DNA of 64,000 nucleotides from the NCBI GenBank assembly GCA_030549335.1, contig CM060198.1, forward strand, positions 56,677,995 through 56,741,994, written 5' to 3'. The notes beneath the pieces are model-generated. The model did no database searches. It was not told where the DNA came from and saw only the letters and a list, made by a program, of their open reading frames with translations. Every line of letters starts with the position of its first letter. Position 1 is the first letter of the stretch. This stretch comes from Pontederia crassipes (Eukaryota > Streptophyta > Magnoliopsida > Commelinales > Pontederiaceae). The position numbers and the translations under genes are program-made. Shown piece after piece: positions 13,561 to 30,983 of the stretch.

Positions 13561-16428
13561 GTAAATTAATATGAAAAATATTAGACCATTACATACTGTT
13601 ACCCGATATTGTAAATTGTGTATTAAATCCAATATGCCATATAATTAATTGATAATTTAGGGTCTTGAAGACACGTTATGTTTCATTGACAATTGTAATA
13701 ACTTAAAAATGATATGTATAGTGAATGTTATAAATATTTTACCGAGACTTACTCAGTCTGTTGAGATGAAACTTAGGACAGATTATGGTAGTACTTATTA
13801 AATTTATTGTGTTCAGTACATATAGATATAAATTTAAGTAATTTTATGAATTTCACCTTAGGAAATTTAAGTTTAGATAAAATTCAAAGCACCCAAATAT
13901 GAATTGTTTTGTATTTTATATAAATAGTATAACTAAGGTCACTTAGTCTATCAGAACACATAAATATCATGGAAGTTAGCTTAAATCTTGATTTTCTTGA
14001 AAACAAATCACAATGAAATCAGACTCAAAATTTTGATAGATTAAGAAAAATTGGAATGAACAAATTTGGTTATCAATGCAAGCAAATATAAATTTTCTTT
14101 TACTATGTATGCAATTTTTCATAATGATAGGTCAACTCTTGTGATAAATAGTTATTTAAGTTATAAGAGTAAATACTTAAGAGTCATGTACCTTTGCAAT
14201 TAATTATGTTTCATGTGTGATAAGCTTGTATTCATATCATAGTAGTAATGTGTTTCTTATTATTATTGTTATAGGATTAGAAGAGTATAGTGAAAAAGGA
14301 AAGAAAGTTTTTTTGTTAGTCCTTATAGATAATTTGGTTTTTCTTACTTTATGTATTCATCTATTTTGAATTCGGTGTCATTTTATATGAAAAAGTATGT
14401 TGGAATGATTGATTAAATGATGATTCAATTGAACAGCATATGTGGTATGTTATGGATCGACGTTATGAAATGCAATCCTATTTCGTTTGAATGAGTGTTT
14501 GATCTTTTGATATTTGTGTTATAAGATATGATTCATCTTTTGATGATTGATATGAAATTGTTATAAGATGAATCATGCATTTGTATCTACATGTATAATG
14601 GTTGGAGTTAAGTGTTACTCACTGGTCACAATGGGAGTCACCTCTAGAATTTAATGTATCATTTTATTCCCTAAAAATGTGATGAGATAGACTAGAGCTA
14701 AGTGTCATGCGAAGTTAAGTGCTATATCGTGGAGAGTCGCAATGTGTGCCACCTCTAGAATCCGTGGGGACCACCTATAAAATTTACCTATCGTTATATG
14801 ATATATTTCCCGAAAGGGATGAGGTAGAATGGAGTTAAGTGTTATATTGTTGGTCACGATGGTAGCCACCTCTAGAATCTACCTATCGACCACTGGCCAG
14901 TTGGTAAAATTTTTTCGTTTGAATTTTTTTATTTATATTTAATAGTTATTAAATTTTTCATTTTGATGAACTTCTTTTTTTTGAAGATATTTTGCATTTA
15001 TTGTTGTTATGTATGCCATTAGATATGTCTAACTATCCATTATCTCTCCGAATTTATTAGATGGCAACACATAGTTATAAGTTATCAACTTATTGAGCTG
15101 TTATTAGCTCACAGTGTGTTGTTGTACACTTTTCATATCAGTAGAACTTTTAGGATCGCGAGAGACCAGCCTTAGCAGGGTATGGATTCTTTTTATTGTT
15201 AAGGTATTGAAAAGTCGCCCCATCGCGCTTATTAGATAGAAGACATATAGCTTTCATATCTCTCTATTGGGATATTAAGAGAGTTTGATATGTGATGACC
15301 ACACAAAAAAAAACTTTTATCTCTTGTAAAATAAAAAAATTAGGACTATGTGACTGTGTTTATCATAGGAATTATTACATGCTATCTGAATGATTAATAT
15401 AAACTATGTGGTTTGATTATGTATGTTATCACTTTCTTGTAATGCACAATTTTAAAAAAAATGAAATTATTTGATCGTTCGTAATCAATCGTGAGATCTG
15501 ATTTAAATCACAGTTTAAATCGAAGTCGTGACATTTCTCTATTTAATTTTGTAATAAATATTAATTAAAATTTCATATTATTATTTTATACATAAAAATA
15601 AAATAGATAGTCTTAGAATAGTAAAATGTTTTACTATCTTCAAAGGATAAAAATATTTTTTCTTAAAGTTTTATACAACTTTTTTTTTATCAACTAAAAA
15701 ATATTTTCAATGACAAAAAAAATTTTGGTTTCCCAGGAGATAAAAGTAAAAAACACTTTATTGAAACATATTTTCGTCCAAGGAATAAAATACTTAATTA
15801 CATTTAGCCATGTTATATTAGAAAATTTTGTGGGCATGGAAGTTTTCTTTTTTTCCCTCCCTTTACTTATTTGAGAGGAAATTAAAACTAATGCCAAGCC
15901 ATGAAATTACATTAGGTCACAGTTTCTTCTCACTAAAAATGATGACACCAACAAACTCTTCATTGCCATTGTGTTCTAGGGGTTGGATGAATGCTCCTAA
16001 GTTCGATTCTTAAAATCATCACTTTAGTTGAGGAAATATCATTTTACTCTTTCATTCCGATTCCAAATTAATCATTCAGACATGAAGATCCCCGAGTGGG
16101 TTAAAAACATGATGACACCACATCCATCTCATAAGTTTGATCGTAATGTCCATGTGCATATGAAAAATATACAGCACATAATAGCAATAAAAGTCATGCA
16201 TAGTTCATCATAATCGTCATTATAAAAATCATTAAAAATTCAACAGTAGATTTAGGGTTCCTCAAGTTCATCATATTAACTTTATGCCATGGACACAAAT
16301 AATCTCACGCACTAGTTTCCATCTCCCAGCCACGAACACATTATAATTCATCCACGGAAGCAGGCCCACCGAGGGAGATCGACCATGCAGCAGCTGGAAG
16401 CTTAATTTCATGCACGGTGAAATGATTC
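13561..16428. other. Gene-free AT-rich region downstream of glycolate oxidase
   Basis: There is no coding signal. It contains the short tandem array at 14600-14890. A possible LTR-like right end, CGAAGTCGTGACA, lies near 15,532, but I found no matching left end. The last few hundred bases would hold the 3' untranslated region of the minus-strand glycolate oxidase gene. Confidence 0.4.
14600..14890. repeat. Three-copy tandem repeat, about 110-120 bp
   Basis: The words GAGTTAAGTGTTA, GGTCACGATGG and GCCACCTCTAGAAT recur in the same order from about 14603, 14712 and 14832, with moderate divergence. Such arrays are common inside plant LTRs, but no LTR could be bounded here. Confidence 0.65.
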
Positions 16429-19948
<3,520 letters not shown>

Positions 19949-22190
19949 GTCTAGAAAGCTTTGAACTACTCTGTGATCAGAAGCAGAGTGAACCTTAGAT
20001 CTGAAGCTTTGAACTGCTCAAGTACATACAGAATGCTTATGCTCGGAAAGAAATAAAGCACTACTTGAGCTATCAATGCAAAACCAGTTCACTGGTCACA
20101 TAGAGCTTCAACTGGCATGCATTAAGCACAAGATCTCTTGCAGAAAACAGTATGGTCATTAAGACACAGTAGACCAGAGACAGTAAAGAAGCAGAGGAAG
20201 AAAGGAGCCAACCTGACTCCCAGAGGACAGGAGAACGAATGGAGTTGGGATCGGAAGTGAGGGAGGGTGGGGGGTATGGCTTTTGTGGATTGTAGCACTG
20301 ATAAATCCGCGGAAATATGAGACCCTGGTTCATTTGTTTGTTTGCTGGAGAGACGTAGTTGGATCTGCTTGGTGACAGCAAGCGTGGGAGGGGTAATCCA
20401 TGGGACGAGTGAGCGAGCAGGGGGAAATTTCGCAAGCTATTTTTGGTTTCGGATTAGTTTTTCGAGGTTGGAATCGAGAAGTGCATCTCCAACACTGCTT
20501 TCTGATCCACAAACGTCAGCGGCCCCCCCTGGAACTTGCAGTTTCCACAGGACGAGAATAAAATAAATCAGCAACATTTTTGTTTTTCCTGTTTATCCAC
20601 TCCATTGCCATCACAAAAAAGCACTCATCACTCACATGCCATCCAACATATATTACAAACTCTTTTTTTTTTCTTTATTTGTCCTTGCACATCATCATTG
20701 CACATGACTGAATAAAATCTTAAATATGCTCCCATTTCCATAGAGTAACCCGGATTGGTAAGCATGTCCTTCTTGTCCAATTAAAGTTTCGAGTTTGAGT
20801 GTTATAAATATAAAAAATTTGAGTGTTATAAATATAAAAAATTTTCACTGAAATCTTACTTGTTAGTTGGATTCGACGGTGGATCAACTTTCCAATTTGT
20901 GCATCGTAGATGGGTTGAACGTCCGATATCATTTCTCAGATATCCGGAATTGGCAATAAAAAAAAAGACTAATCAAATATACTGGGATATATGGTAGCTA
21001 AAAACTGAAAAAAAAAAAAGAGAACAGTCTCAACTTTGCAATTATGCTAGAAAATTAAGGAGCAGCTCCTGTGAAATTAACCAATTATGGGAGCCAAGTG
21101 AATGGAAAGCGACTGTGAGATGTTTAAGATAAGTAATTGATTGGAGCATACATACAGGGCAGAGATTGTGGGTGGCAAAGAGAGACCTTCTTATCATCTT
21201 ATGTTACGTGGCGTTTGTGTCCTCTTGTTGGCCAAACAGAAAGAAAGCCCTTCCAGACATACAAACAGTAGCAGGTGCAAATTTAGCAAAGTGTGCAGAA
21301 TAATAATCATGGCGTCCTCTGTGGTGATCTGAAAACAATAATAAAAAAAACGAACTTGTGGTTGAAAGGAAAAATCCTGAAACTGCAAAGATCCAAGCAC
21401 AACCGTGGCATGTGATAAATCGAATACTTTTTTGTGAATTAAAAACTAAATGAGCACATAATAATTGATTAAAAAAATCAATCAGTCCAGTTTTTTTAAA
21501 ATAATATTGAAATCTTGACTTTTTGAAGAGTGTGATCATCGTACTGCTATCGGAGTTTGAATAATCACAAGTGGCGAAAATTGAATGGGCTGGGCCTCTA
21601 AACTAGATGGCTATCTCATGTGGGTCAACTAGGCAAAGCACCTTTGGGCTCCATTTTGTCGCACTTAATAGGCCTACTACGTTGATGTAATCCACGATAA
21701 TGGAACGTACATTTTATTTCTTTTAATGTTAATAAACATTATTTTATTAAAATTAAATTTCAGATTTACAATTTAGTTGGCCCGTATTCGCACTCTCTAA
21801 AAATGAAATATGCAAAAAATATTCTTCTTTTTATTACTATATATATATTAAGTTTACGGTTTCAACCATTTTCCAATATAATCTTAGTTTAATTCATGAT
21901 TTAAATTCTATCGTAAACATTTCGGGCTGATTTCGAACACCCGAAATTAATTTTTTTTTAATAAAGTTGTGCGAATAAAAAGTGTTCGCCAAGTGAGAAG
22001 GACACGAGAATTCCACTGGGTAGTGGGTAGGCTGACACATTTGAATCAATCCGACCAAAATCTGATTAGTGGACCAGGTACGATTCCGATTTTCTAAATC
22101 TGATCAATTCAATCCGATTGGACCTGTCAAATAATTTTCTTTTATTTATATTTTCTAAATAGGCGTGGTTTATTTATATTGAGTTTAGAC
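19949..22190. other. Glycolate oxidase 5' flank and spacer
   Basis: Leader and promoter side of the minus-strand glycolate oxidase gene, followed by AT-rich spacer. A 24-bp unit (GAGTGTTATAAATATAAAA...) is doubled at 20797-20844. No further gene is recognised. Confidence 0.45.
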
Positions 22191-22191
22191 T

Positions 22192-22194
<3 letters not shown>

Positions 22195-22226
<32 letters not shown>
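22195..22226. repeat. (AT)n microsatellite
   Basis: A pure AT run next to a hairpin-bearing repeat terminus at about 22245-22285. Confidence 0.95.
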
Positions 22227-22231
<5 letters not shown>

Positions 22232-22435
22232 GAAATAATGTATATGTGCAGTAGGGTGTGCTTCACTCCGTGTGACGTGGTTGGACAGTCGTGCAATTCG
22301 ATTCAGATCCAGCGGATATCGTTGTATTGCCCGTCCGATCACGATCCAGCGGCTGAAATCCATCTCACGAGTTTTTTGAGCCATCTTCGCCTTTTGATTT
22401 CACACCCTCGTCTGCCCCATCCAATCATTTTTACT

Positions 22436-23130
22436 TTTTCATTTCCCCGCTCTCTCTCTCTCGTTCTCCCCTCTTTCCCTCTCGGCATCCGGCGTTCTCT
22501 CGCTTTCTTTTTCTCATCTTTTCATCTCAATCCCCGGCGTTCGATCTTCGTCTATAACATTTTCTCTCTTTTCCAGTCGGTGTCTCCAACATTCAATCTC
22601 GGTCTCCGACGTCTAATAGGTGCGACGTTCTCTCTCTCTCTTTCCCCTCTTTCCCTCTCGGTCTCCGACGTTCAATCTCTCTTTCCCCTCTTTTCCGCTC
22701 GGTCTCCGGCGTTCTCTGTCTTTTCTGATCGATGTCTCTGGCGTTCGATCTCGATCTCCGGTGTCTAATAGGTGCGCATTCTCTCTCTTTCCCTTCTTTT
22801 CCTTTCGATCTCTCTTTCCCCTCTTTTCCGTTCAATCTCCGGCGTTCGATCTCTCTTCCCACCCCACCTTTTCCTCTCGGTCTCCAATGTTCAATCTCAC
22901 TCAGGTGCGTGCAGTGATACGCGTGCCTCCTTTTCATCCGGTGAGCGTAGGTCTTCTCCGACGAGAACATGGCAATTCCAGGTAAACCACCCCCCCCCCC
23001 CTCGCGCATTGATTCTCTATTTGCCCCTTACACCAACGTCTAATAGGTGTGCTTCTCATCCGGATTCTCAATCTCCAACATTCGATCTCGGTCTCTGGCG
23101 TCTAATAGGTGCGGCGTTCTCTCTCTCTTG
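22436..23130. repeat. Pyrimidine-rich minisatellite
   Basis: The words CTCTCTTTCCCCTCTTT, CGGTCTCCGACGTTC and GTCTAATAGGTGCG recur irregularly on the plus strand. Long open frames exist on both strands, but they are low-complexity Ser/Leu/Pro- or Arg/Glu-rich translations, not genes. Confidence 0.75.
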
Positions 23131-23599
23131 TTGCGTTTTCTTTGTCATGACTCCCTCCTCTCTCGCGTTCGGCTTGAAAAATTTTATGCTATACAAAGAT
23201 AAGATTATTTAATTTATATATTTTTTTCAAATTTTTAACACATCATATGACGGTTTGAAAAAATCATTTTCTAAGTAACTGGTGAGCTGCCTGCTTGAGC
23301 TTTTTGAAATCCTATTGATTGAAATGAAGGTCCAATCATATTATTTAGCTAAAAAATAGTGTTAAACCTCTAATTAATCTTAGTTAATCATAGTTAAACA
23401 TATTTATTATAATATTAACAAATATTAAAATTTATTCCTAATAGTCTTATATAATTTCTTTATAACACTTATCGATAATTTAATTATCATTATGCTTTAA
23501 CGCAAAATTTAATTGCTATATGCAACCATGACTATATAAGCATCTAAAATGATTTAATATGTTAATTAAAATCATGATTATGTTAAAATAATGATCGTG

Positions 23600-23905
23600 G
23601 AGCATGTCCGTGATAATCTCTCTCTCGGACCCATCTCTCTCTTTCTATCTCTCAAATCCGATCTCTCTCTTTCTATATCTCTCAAATCCAATCTCTCTCT
23701 CTCAATCTATCTCTCTTGGACTCCCTCTTGTGATTGATTGGGGAGCGACTTGCCTTCATCTTGCGCACGTAGGTGCGCGACTAGCCGACTCTCTCTCTCT
23801 CTCTCAATCTATCTCTCTTGGACTCCCTCTTGCAATTGCTTGGGCAGTGGCTTGCCTTCATCTAGAGAGTGTTGCCTTCATCTCTCAATCTATCTCCCTT
23901 TCTCT
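23600..23905. repeat. CT-rich tandem repeat with a doubled unit of about 100 bp
   Basis: The block TCTCAATCTATCTCTCTTGG, then ACTCCCTCTTG and CTTGCCTTCATCT, occurs at about 23700 and again at about 23800. Shorter CT-rich copies lie on both sides. Confidence 0.7.
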
Positions 23906-23959
23906 CGGACTCCGTCCGGCGAGCACTTGGGCATCCAGATTTGCCTCTGCGGGTAAGTG

Positions 23960-24131
23960 CAGGTACACTAACCACCTTGCCAAAACTACACTTCCCTGTC
24001 GAAGTGCCCCTCGTCCTCCTCCACGTCGTGTTCCGAGTCAAGGACAATCTAGAGGCTGTGACGGCTGATGTCAGAGCAAAAGGTGTCAGAGCGAAGGATG
24101 TTGACGATGTCATGGGAACGACTTGAGAGAA
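23960..24131 (+). other. Short coding-like fragment of unknown origin
   Basis: An open frame reads TTLPKLHFPVEVPLVLLHVV and goes on to DVDDVMGTT before a stop. Its composition differs from the low-complexity DNA around it. I do not recognise it. It ends directly at the CACTA insertion and could be a captured or eroded exon. Confidence 0.25.
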
Positions 24132-25019
24132 CACTACAAGAAAATTGAGGAATAGCAACCCAAGAAACGCAACGCTAGGGAGGCGCTATTGCGTCTCCGT
24201 GACATAGAGCATCACGTTAACGTCCAAGTAGTGCCGCACATATGTGACGCCGCATATCCATGGCTAATGGTGTCGCAATAGAACCAACTAAAAAGGAGAT
24301 GCTACTAGCGCCAGTTGTTGACGTTACATCGACGTTATTAAGACGTGTGGTGTCTGGTTGGGAGCAATAGAAATGCATCGCCAAGTGGACGCTCACGTGG
24401 CGCTAAAGCGCATGCACTACTTCGGCACCCAAGAGATGCTACGTTAAGCGTTCGTTGACACTACTTTGGCGCGGAAGTGACGCAAAGATGATGGTATTTG
24501 CGTCGTCAATGAGACGCTAATATGGCGCTAAGGATGATATATTTAAAATAGCGTCTACTATTTTGGCGACGCTAATATGACGCTATGAAGGCATTAATAG
24601 CAAATTTTTTTTACCCATTCCAGTCGCATTATTTCCCCTTCCCACACCATACAATTATATAATGCATATAAATGCATTAATACATTGACATTCATCACAG
24701 GCATAATATGAAAGCATCACAAGCATAATATTTAAGATAAGAATATGAAAAATAATTAACTAAACTAACAAACTATATGTATATTTAAGTCTATATGTGA
24801 CGAAAGCATAGTTTCTATCCATGTTTCTATCCTAGGATTGAGAGTTATTGTTATCGTTCCGAACGTTCAACCCATGGTCTCGCGGGGATGGATTCTATAT
24901 TAGGATCAATACCTGAATCGTCTGCAATAGCGGAGCCAACTGCTGCGACAACTGTTGCGACACCTGTCGTGATATCTGCTCCGATAGCTACTGCGATAGC
25001 TGATGTAATAGTTGTGTTA

Positions 25020-26200
25020 TATCAGGTGCAACGGATGAGCTCGGAGTAGATGGGCCACCTGCATATCCTCCGATCCTCCTAGGTACCTAAGCGGCTATGC
25101 CGAGACCACACAAGTATCCCCCTCCTGTCATGCCGACCACTTCTTTCCAAACAACAGGGTCCTCTACGAAATAAAAAAATTATACAACCATTTAATATAT
25201 AAATGATATATCAAAAAACACATAAATTTAAAACATGATAAAATAAACTAAGAAACATTACCTGGTGGCTGAGTACTCGGATCATCTTCGTACTTTTCAG
25301 CCATTTTCGTATTATACTCATCCTAAAAAAATTAAACATTGTGCATTTCAAAAATAGTGCACTAACGTCAACAACTAAATAAACATGTCATGAGATTTAC
25401 CAGAAGCCTACGAGCAATGGGCGTGACCAAGTCTTTTATCTTTCAGTTCTTATGCATGGCCTCATAGACCACGCGAAAGTCTACGGGACCGACTTCTTTC
25501 TTTTCCTACAATAAAGTTTCAAATTTTATAACATAAGTATAAGTCAAAAGTTTGATAAATTGAATTTGTATATAAATTACCATGTGTCGTCGATGCTCGT
25601 CAAATCGCATCGATCCCCCTGTGTGGATGTGGGCCTAAGGCTTCGAAAGACGGTTAACTCTTGCTTTTTCTGACTTTCTTTGTCATCGTTCATCCGTCCT
25701 TTATGAACATCAAATACTTAGACTTCCATAAACTATAAATTTAACAAAAATAATTTAAAAATAAACATATTTACCACTTCCTACATAAGGACTCCCAAAC
25801 CGAGCGCCTAATATACCTTGGACATCTTTGTATGCCCTGCTCCAAAGTGAGGTCGGCGGACGTGACGACCTTGCGAAACTTGTATAATCGATTTCGGAGG
25901 CGTTTTGCAGCAACTTCCTCTAAAGCTTTCCGAATCGTCCCTAAACTAAGATCCGGATGAAACTGATTTACCTCCTATAAAATACGTTAAAACTTAATAA
26001 ATTTAAAATAATATAAATCAAATTATGTAACCCAAATAGAAGATCGTACCGTAAAGGCTCGAAAGATGTCATTCCGCACTTGAATTGGAACATCTTTACA
26101 GGATCCTACCCCTTCCGACAAGTGGGAAAGAAAGAGAGCACTAACATCCCCCACAGTACTAGCGGTATGAAAGTAGTCCTGTCAATTACAGAGAATAATT
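25020..26200 (-). pseudogene. Second CACTA gene (TnpA/Ptta En-Spm type), eroded
   Basis: Minus-strand exon-like blocks are recognisable. About 25,790-25,975 reads NQFHPDLSLGTIRKALEEVA followed by KRLRNRLYKFRKVV. About 25,262-25,325 reads EDEYNTKMAEKYEDDP. About 25,070-25,165 reads EDPVVWKEVVGMTGGGYLCG, matching the W-xx-VVGG-xxx-GxxYGLG signature of plant Ptta/En/Spm proteins. An in-frame stop follows that signature. Borders are approximate. Confidence 0.65.
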
Positions 26201-27534
26201 AATTTTTAATGACTACCAAAACTATAACAAAATTTGTACAACTTATTTAACTTATGGTTGAGCAATATTATTCACAGTGATCACCCCATTATCGTGTAAT
26301 CCCTCTTCGTCACTCGAAGAGGAATCGTCATCCGGTACAGCTGGAGTAGGCTAAGAAGGTTCAACATCATCTACGGGCCATAATATAAAACAAATCATTA
26401 GTGTCATACCAAATTAAATGTTGTGATAATTGATATATGTACAGTAATGTTCTCACCTTGATTGATGTTTACCGTAGCATGATTCGTGACAGTCCACTCC
26501 CAAGTGCTTGTGCTATCGGCGGCGTAGCAAATGACATTATGAAAAAATAATTAATATAATTAATTGAGAAATATAATGTCAATAATAATAAATATATCAC
26601 TTGGGATAAGATGTCGCTCGCCAACGCTAGAATGTGGTAAAGCGTCTGGTATTCTTGACGGTGGTGGCGGCGTAGCAATTGTCATCATAAAAAAATACAT
26701 AAAAATTTTCTCCTATTTAAAATTATGGAATATATAGAAAATAACCTGGTGTGACATATCGATCGTCGTCGTACGACCGAGACGTCCCGACTATGTGCCC
26801 CGTCGACGGTGGAGCAACTATCATAAAAGCAAAATATTTAGAAAACTTTATCTCCTACTATATATCACCTACAATGTGACACGTACCTAGAGTGATACGT
26901 GGAGTGGACCCACCAATGGATCGCCTATTATGTGACGATCCGGCTATGTGCCTCGTCAGCGGCGGAGGAACTGATATTATTAAAAAATGAATTTAACTAT
27001 CATAATCCACTATAAATATATTACCTAGTGTTTGTGATGGCTGACTCATATGAAGTGAACGCCTAGAAGAACGAGATGACCCATATGCTCGACATCTAGT
27101 AACCATGATTTAAAAAAAATGTAACAATCTTCTCTTATTATCGGTAACCATATATAACTAAAAAAAGAAAGAAGCTTGTGTCATTAGAGAAACTACGGGA
27201 TCCATTCGCTTGTTTCGTATTCTAATTCATTTTCATCTTCTTCATCATCGTCGCTATAATCTTAGTTCGAGTCATCGTCAACGAAATTATTAAAGTTTAC
27301 TTCCAAGAGGTCATTTGAATTGAACTCTTCCATTGGCTCAGATTCATCGACCAATTAAAAATTCTCAACTCCATCGGCCACATCAATCGTCTCATTCACT
27401 CTATCTTCTTGATAGTAATCATCCATTGGTACCTCATTGTGTACGGATGATGTTTACTGCTAAGAATAGTCTACTTCTCACCTTGCATGATGCTCATCAT
27501 CCATCCTTGGTTCTTTTCGATAGATACTTAGTGT

Positions 27535-30300
27535 AGTACACTTAGTTGCGCTTGTTCCGCTAATACGAATGGATCATATGATTGAAGTATCGACCGAGGG
27601 TTAATATCCACCAATTTAAACTTTTGATCGATCCGAACTCCTTTCTCTAGATCGAACCAACAACATTTTAGCATCATGACTTTGTTAGATTTTTCAAATA
27701 AGACAATTCTATGATGTCTTATATAATACCATAGTAATCAAAGTTGTTGTCCCCGTACATACTTTCTAAAACGCATATGCCGCTATTAACAGTTGAACGT
27801 TGTCGGCTATATTTTTCTGTAACGAACTGATATCCATTGACTATGATGCCGCAGTAGCTAAAAACTTGTTTCTTCGGACCATAACCCAGATCTCGTATTT
27901 TTAAATTTATGATTGTGCCATTAATAACCTACAAGAAAAATGCTTAAAAATTTTATTAAAATTTATGAACTTAAGCAACAATTAAAAGAAAGCGAAAAGA
28001 ATTCTCACTTCATGTCTCAACCAATCGACAAAATGTTCGTCTCGTAGTTTCAATAACTCATTGTTTGAAACTAACAGATTAATTTCTCGTTGTAATTCTT
28101 CGAATTTCCTGGATTTATAGTTGTCAATTAATGAAATCATATATCAACAATTAACTATAAATTATATAACATTAAACAAATTGTCTTACTCAAAATACGG
28201 TATCACTTCGTTACAATTTGCAAGGACATACTTCTCAATGACGGTGAGATTTTTGTCATTCAAGATAACTTTACATCTGATACTAAGAATCTGGTATGGA
28301 TACTTGAAGATGGATAGAATATTCGGGTTAACTTCTCTTTCACCATCATCATCGTTTCTTGGAACTTGGGTGTGTCGTGATTGTATGTGTGGCTCGAAGT
28401 ACTTTAAAGTGAAGTTTGACACATCCTCAATGAAATATGCTTCACATATGTAGCCTTCAATTTTTGCCTTATTCTTTGCCTTCCTTTTCAAATATAATAT
28501 GCACCTTTCGAAATGATACATCCATCGATACTGAACCGGACCTGCAACTTTGTTTTATATGGTAGATGTATAATCAAGTGCTCCATCATATCAAAGAAAG
28601 AAGGTGAAAAAATCTTCTCACCATTGCACACGGTAATCACACTAGAAGCCTCTAACCGAGAGATATCTTCTTCTCGAACGATTGATGCACAAAACTCTTT
28701 GAAGAACATAGATAATTTTATTAAAACCTCCTTTTTAAACGCAATTGAAAGCAGCCTTTGCATAAAAATATGACAATCATGACTCTTCATCCCATGTATC
28801 CTCCCATTGTCCAAGTTAAACAACAAGATATGTTTGACACATATCCATCGAAGAATTTCAATTGCTTTACCCATTCAAAAATGACTTTCTTTGATCATTG
28901 CTCAAGACATAAGTAGCTTTTGACTTTTTGCATTTACCATTTAAAAAATGAATGATATTTAACTCTGATCTTTTGCATATTAATTTCATGTCTTCGCGAG
29001 CCTGTATGCTATTTTTTGCTCTTCCTTTAACATTCATAATAGTGTTGAAGATGTTGTCAAATACATTCTTCTCCATATGCATGACGTCCAAGTTATGACG
29101 TATCAAGTTTGAAGACTAATAAGGCAACTCTAAAAAATACTTCTTTTCTCCTAATTATGTTCACTTCCAAACTCAATTTATTTGTAACTACCGGCCTTCA
29201 ATCCAAATGAGACTTCACTAAACTTGTTTACTTTCTCTAGCAATTCTTGTCTTGTCAAATGAGTTGGAGATAAAGTGTTCTCTGATGTATTCTTTTTAAA
29301 TGAGTTTTGATCACGACGCATTGAATTCTCCAATGGTAAAAACATCCTACGACAATCAAATCAGCAAACTTTCCTACAATTTTTCAAATAAAATGATTTT
29401 GTATTCTTTCCACATATGGGACAAGCAAGTTTACCTTTTGTTCCAACCATTGTGTCCCTTCTTTGTGTCACCTCATAAATAATGCAGTTTTTTTAGAAAG
29501 AAATAGTCGTTGTAATTTTGGAACAATGAAAAAGTATCTAAATATTGCATTTGTCACATTTTTTTCGAACTTTGATAATTCTTTTTTGGCTTGTATTTGG
29601 GTTCGCCACAAATAGATCAACTCATAAGTGAGTTGTTTTTCTTGTAGTACAACATGCAATGATTGCGACATGTATCAATCTTCTGATATTTCAACCCTAA
29701 ATCTCTCATTAATCGTTTGGACTTGTAAAAATGTATTGATAATTTCTTTGAAGCTGAAAGTATATTCTTAATAATGGTAAGCATTCGGTCAAAATAACTT
29801 TTGCTCATATTAAATTCTAATTTCAAGTTCATCAGTTGTACACTGCAGAAAGTGTAGTTTACTTCACGCATTCATCCCATAAAGATTCATCTGCTTCTTC
29901 CAGAAGATTATAAAATTTAGAAGCCGAAGGATTCGGGTCTTCTTCAATCAATGTTTCGCCAACATTTTCTCTTAGCATTGCATCTCATATCATGTCCCTG
30001 TACAGATTGCTCGAGTCGCCCACAACGATATCTACATTAGTTGTTTCTTTAGCCCATCTTTTTTCGCCATGAAACAATCAATTTGTGTATGTCAATAAGA
30101 AACTTGTTGTAATATAAATCCTTCTGCATATCATATCTTACTTTCCAGTGATAACATTTGCACTTCTAGCATGGACATAAGATTTCGCCATATGAAGAAG
30201 CAACACCTTCATTCCACATTAATGAATTCATCAAGACCATCCTTATATTCTTCAGTTATAACGCCACGTTTATCCTTCCAACGATAAATCCAATTATGAT
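27535..30300 (-). pseudogene. CACTA transposase TnpD/Tnp2, eroded
   Basis: In transcript order on the minus strand there is first a transposase-associated domain (about 30,100-30,290; EEYKDGLDEFIN, ILCPC). Then comes the Tnp2 N-terminal segment (about 29,870-29,990; EEDPNPSASKFYNLLEEA) and the core (28,870-29,860), with KIDTCRNHCMLYYK and then RHNLDVMHMEKNVFDNI. A DUF4218-like region follows (28,190-28,870), with GMKSHDCHIFMQRLL, EKIFSPSFFDMMEHL and EKYVLANCNEVIPYF. A DUF4216-like region closes the gene (27,550-27,920; DYYGII). Several stops and frame changes interrupt it. Confidence 0.85.
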
Positions 30301-30355
30301 ATGGCTTTGTCATTTCTGTAACGAACAACATTAAGCCATATGTTAATAAATTCGT

Positions 30356-30412
30356 ATACTTGAAACATGTGATTTTGAAGTTACGAAATCCAAAATCACA
30401 TGTTTCAAGTAT
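30356..30412. repeat. Perfect 22-bp hairpin within the CACTA element
   Basis: The arms at 30356-30377 and 30391-30412 are exact reverse complements (ATACTTGAAACATGTGATTT plus TG), separated by a 13-nt loop. It lies just upstream of the transposase start region. Confidence 0.9.
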
Positions 30413-30519
30413 TTTATCGTCGTTTCATAATCTCATTTTATTAACAAAAATGCGGATTTGCATCCTTAGTAAAAGTTATGAGAACATGATCAAAAAGAGG
30501 TAATAGCAAATTAACTAGT

Positions 30520-30975
30520 AACTACCTTAACATGCACTACTAATTAACTAGTAACTACCTCAACATGCACTACTAATTAACTAGCAATTAAGCTAACATG
30601 CATTAGATTAACTTAACTAGTTACTAAGTTAACATGCATTACTATTTAACTAGTAACTAGCTTAACATGCACAAGTAATTAACTTAACATGCACTAGTTT
30701 CAAGTAATTAAGTTAACATGCATTAGATTAACTTAACTAGTTATTAAGTTCATATGCACTACTAATTAACTAGTAACTAGCTTAGCATGCACTAGTAATT
30801 AACTTAACATGCACTAGTTTCAAGTAAGTAAGTTAACATGAATTAGATTAACTTAACTAGTTATTAAGTTCACATGCACTACTAATTAACTAGTAACTAG
30901 CTTAACATGCACTAGTAATTAACTTAAAATACACTAGTTTCAAGTAATTAACTTAACATTCACTAGTAATTAACT
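30520..30975. repeat. Tandem minisatellite, higher-order unit about 120 bp
   Basis: Words such as TTAACATGCACTAGT, AATTAACTAGTAACTAG and CACTAGTTTCAAGTAA repeat in fixed order, with the last one about every 120 bp (near 30,695, 30,815 and 30,935). It lies inside the CACTA element. Confidence 0.85.
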
Positions 30976-30983
30976 TAACATGG

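Noticed and set aside
13600-15532. Possible second solo LTR ending CGAAGTCGTGACA
   Set aside because: No matching left end or target duplication was found, so only the internal tandem repeat is reported.
22229-23212. Ser/Leu/Phe-rich frame of 179 codons and its neighbours
   Set aside because: Translation of CT-rich repeats. No start context, domain or splice structure.
30520-30975. Regular repeats that could suggest a CRISPR array
   Set aside because: Eukaryotic DNA; units lie end to end without unique spacers. A minisatellite.
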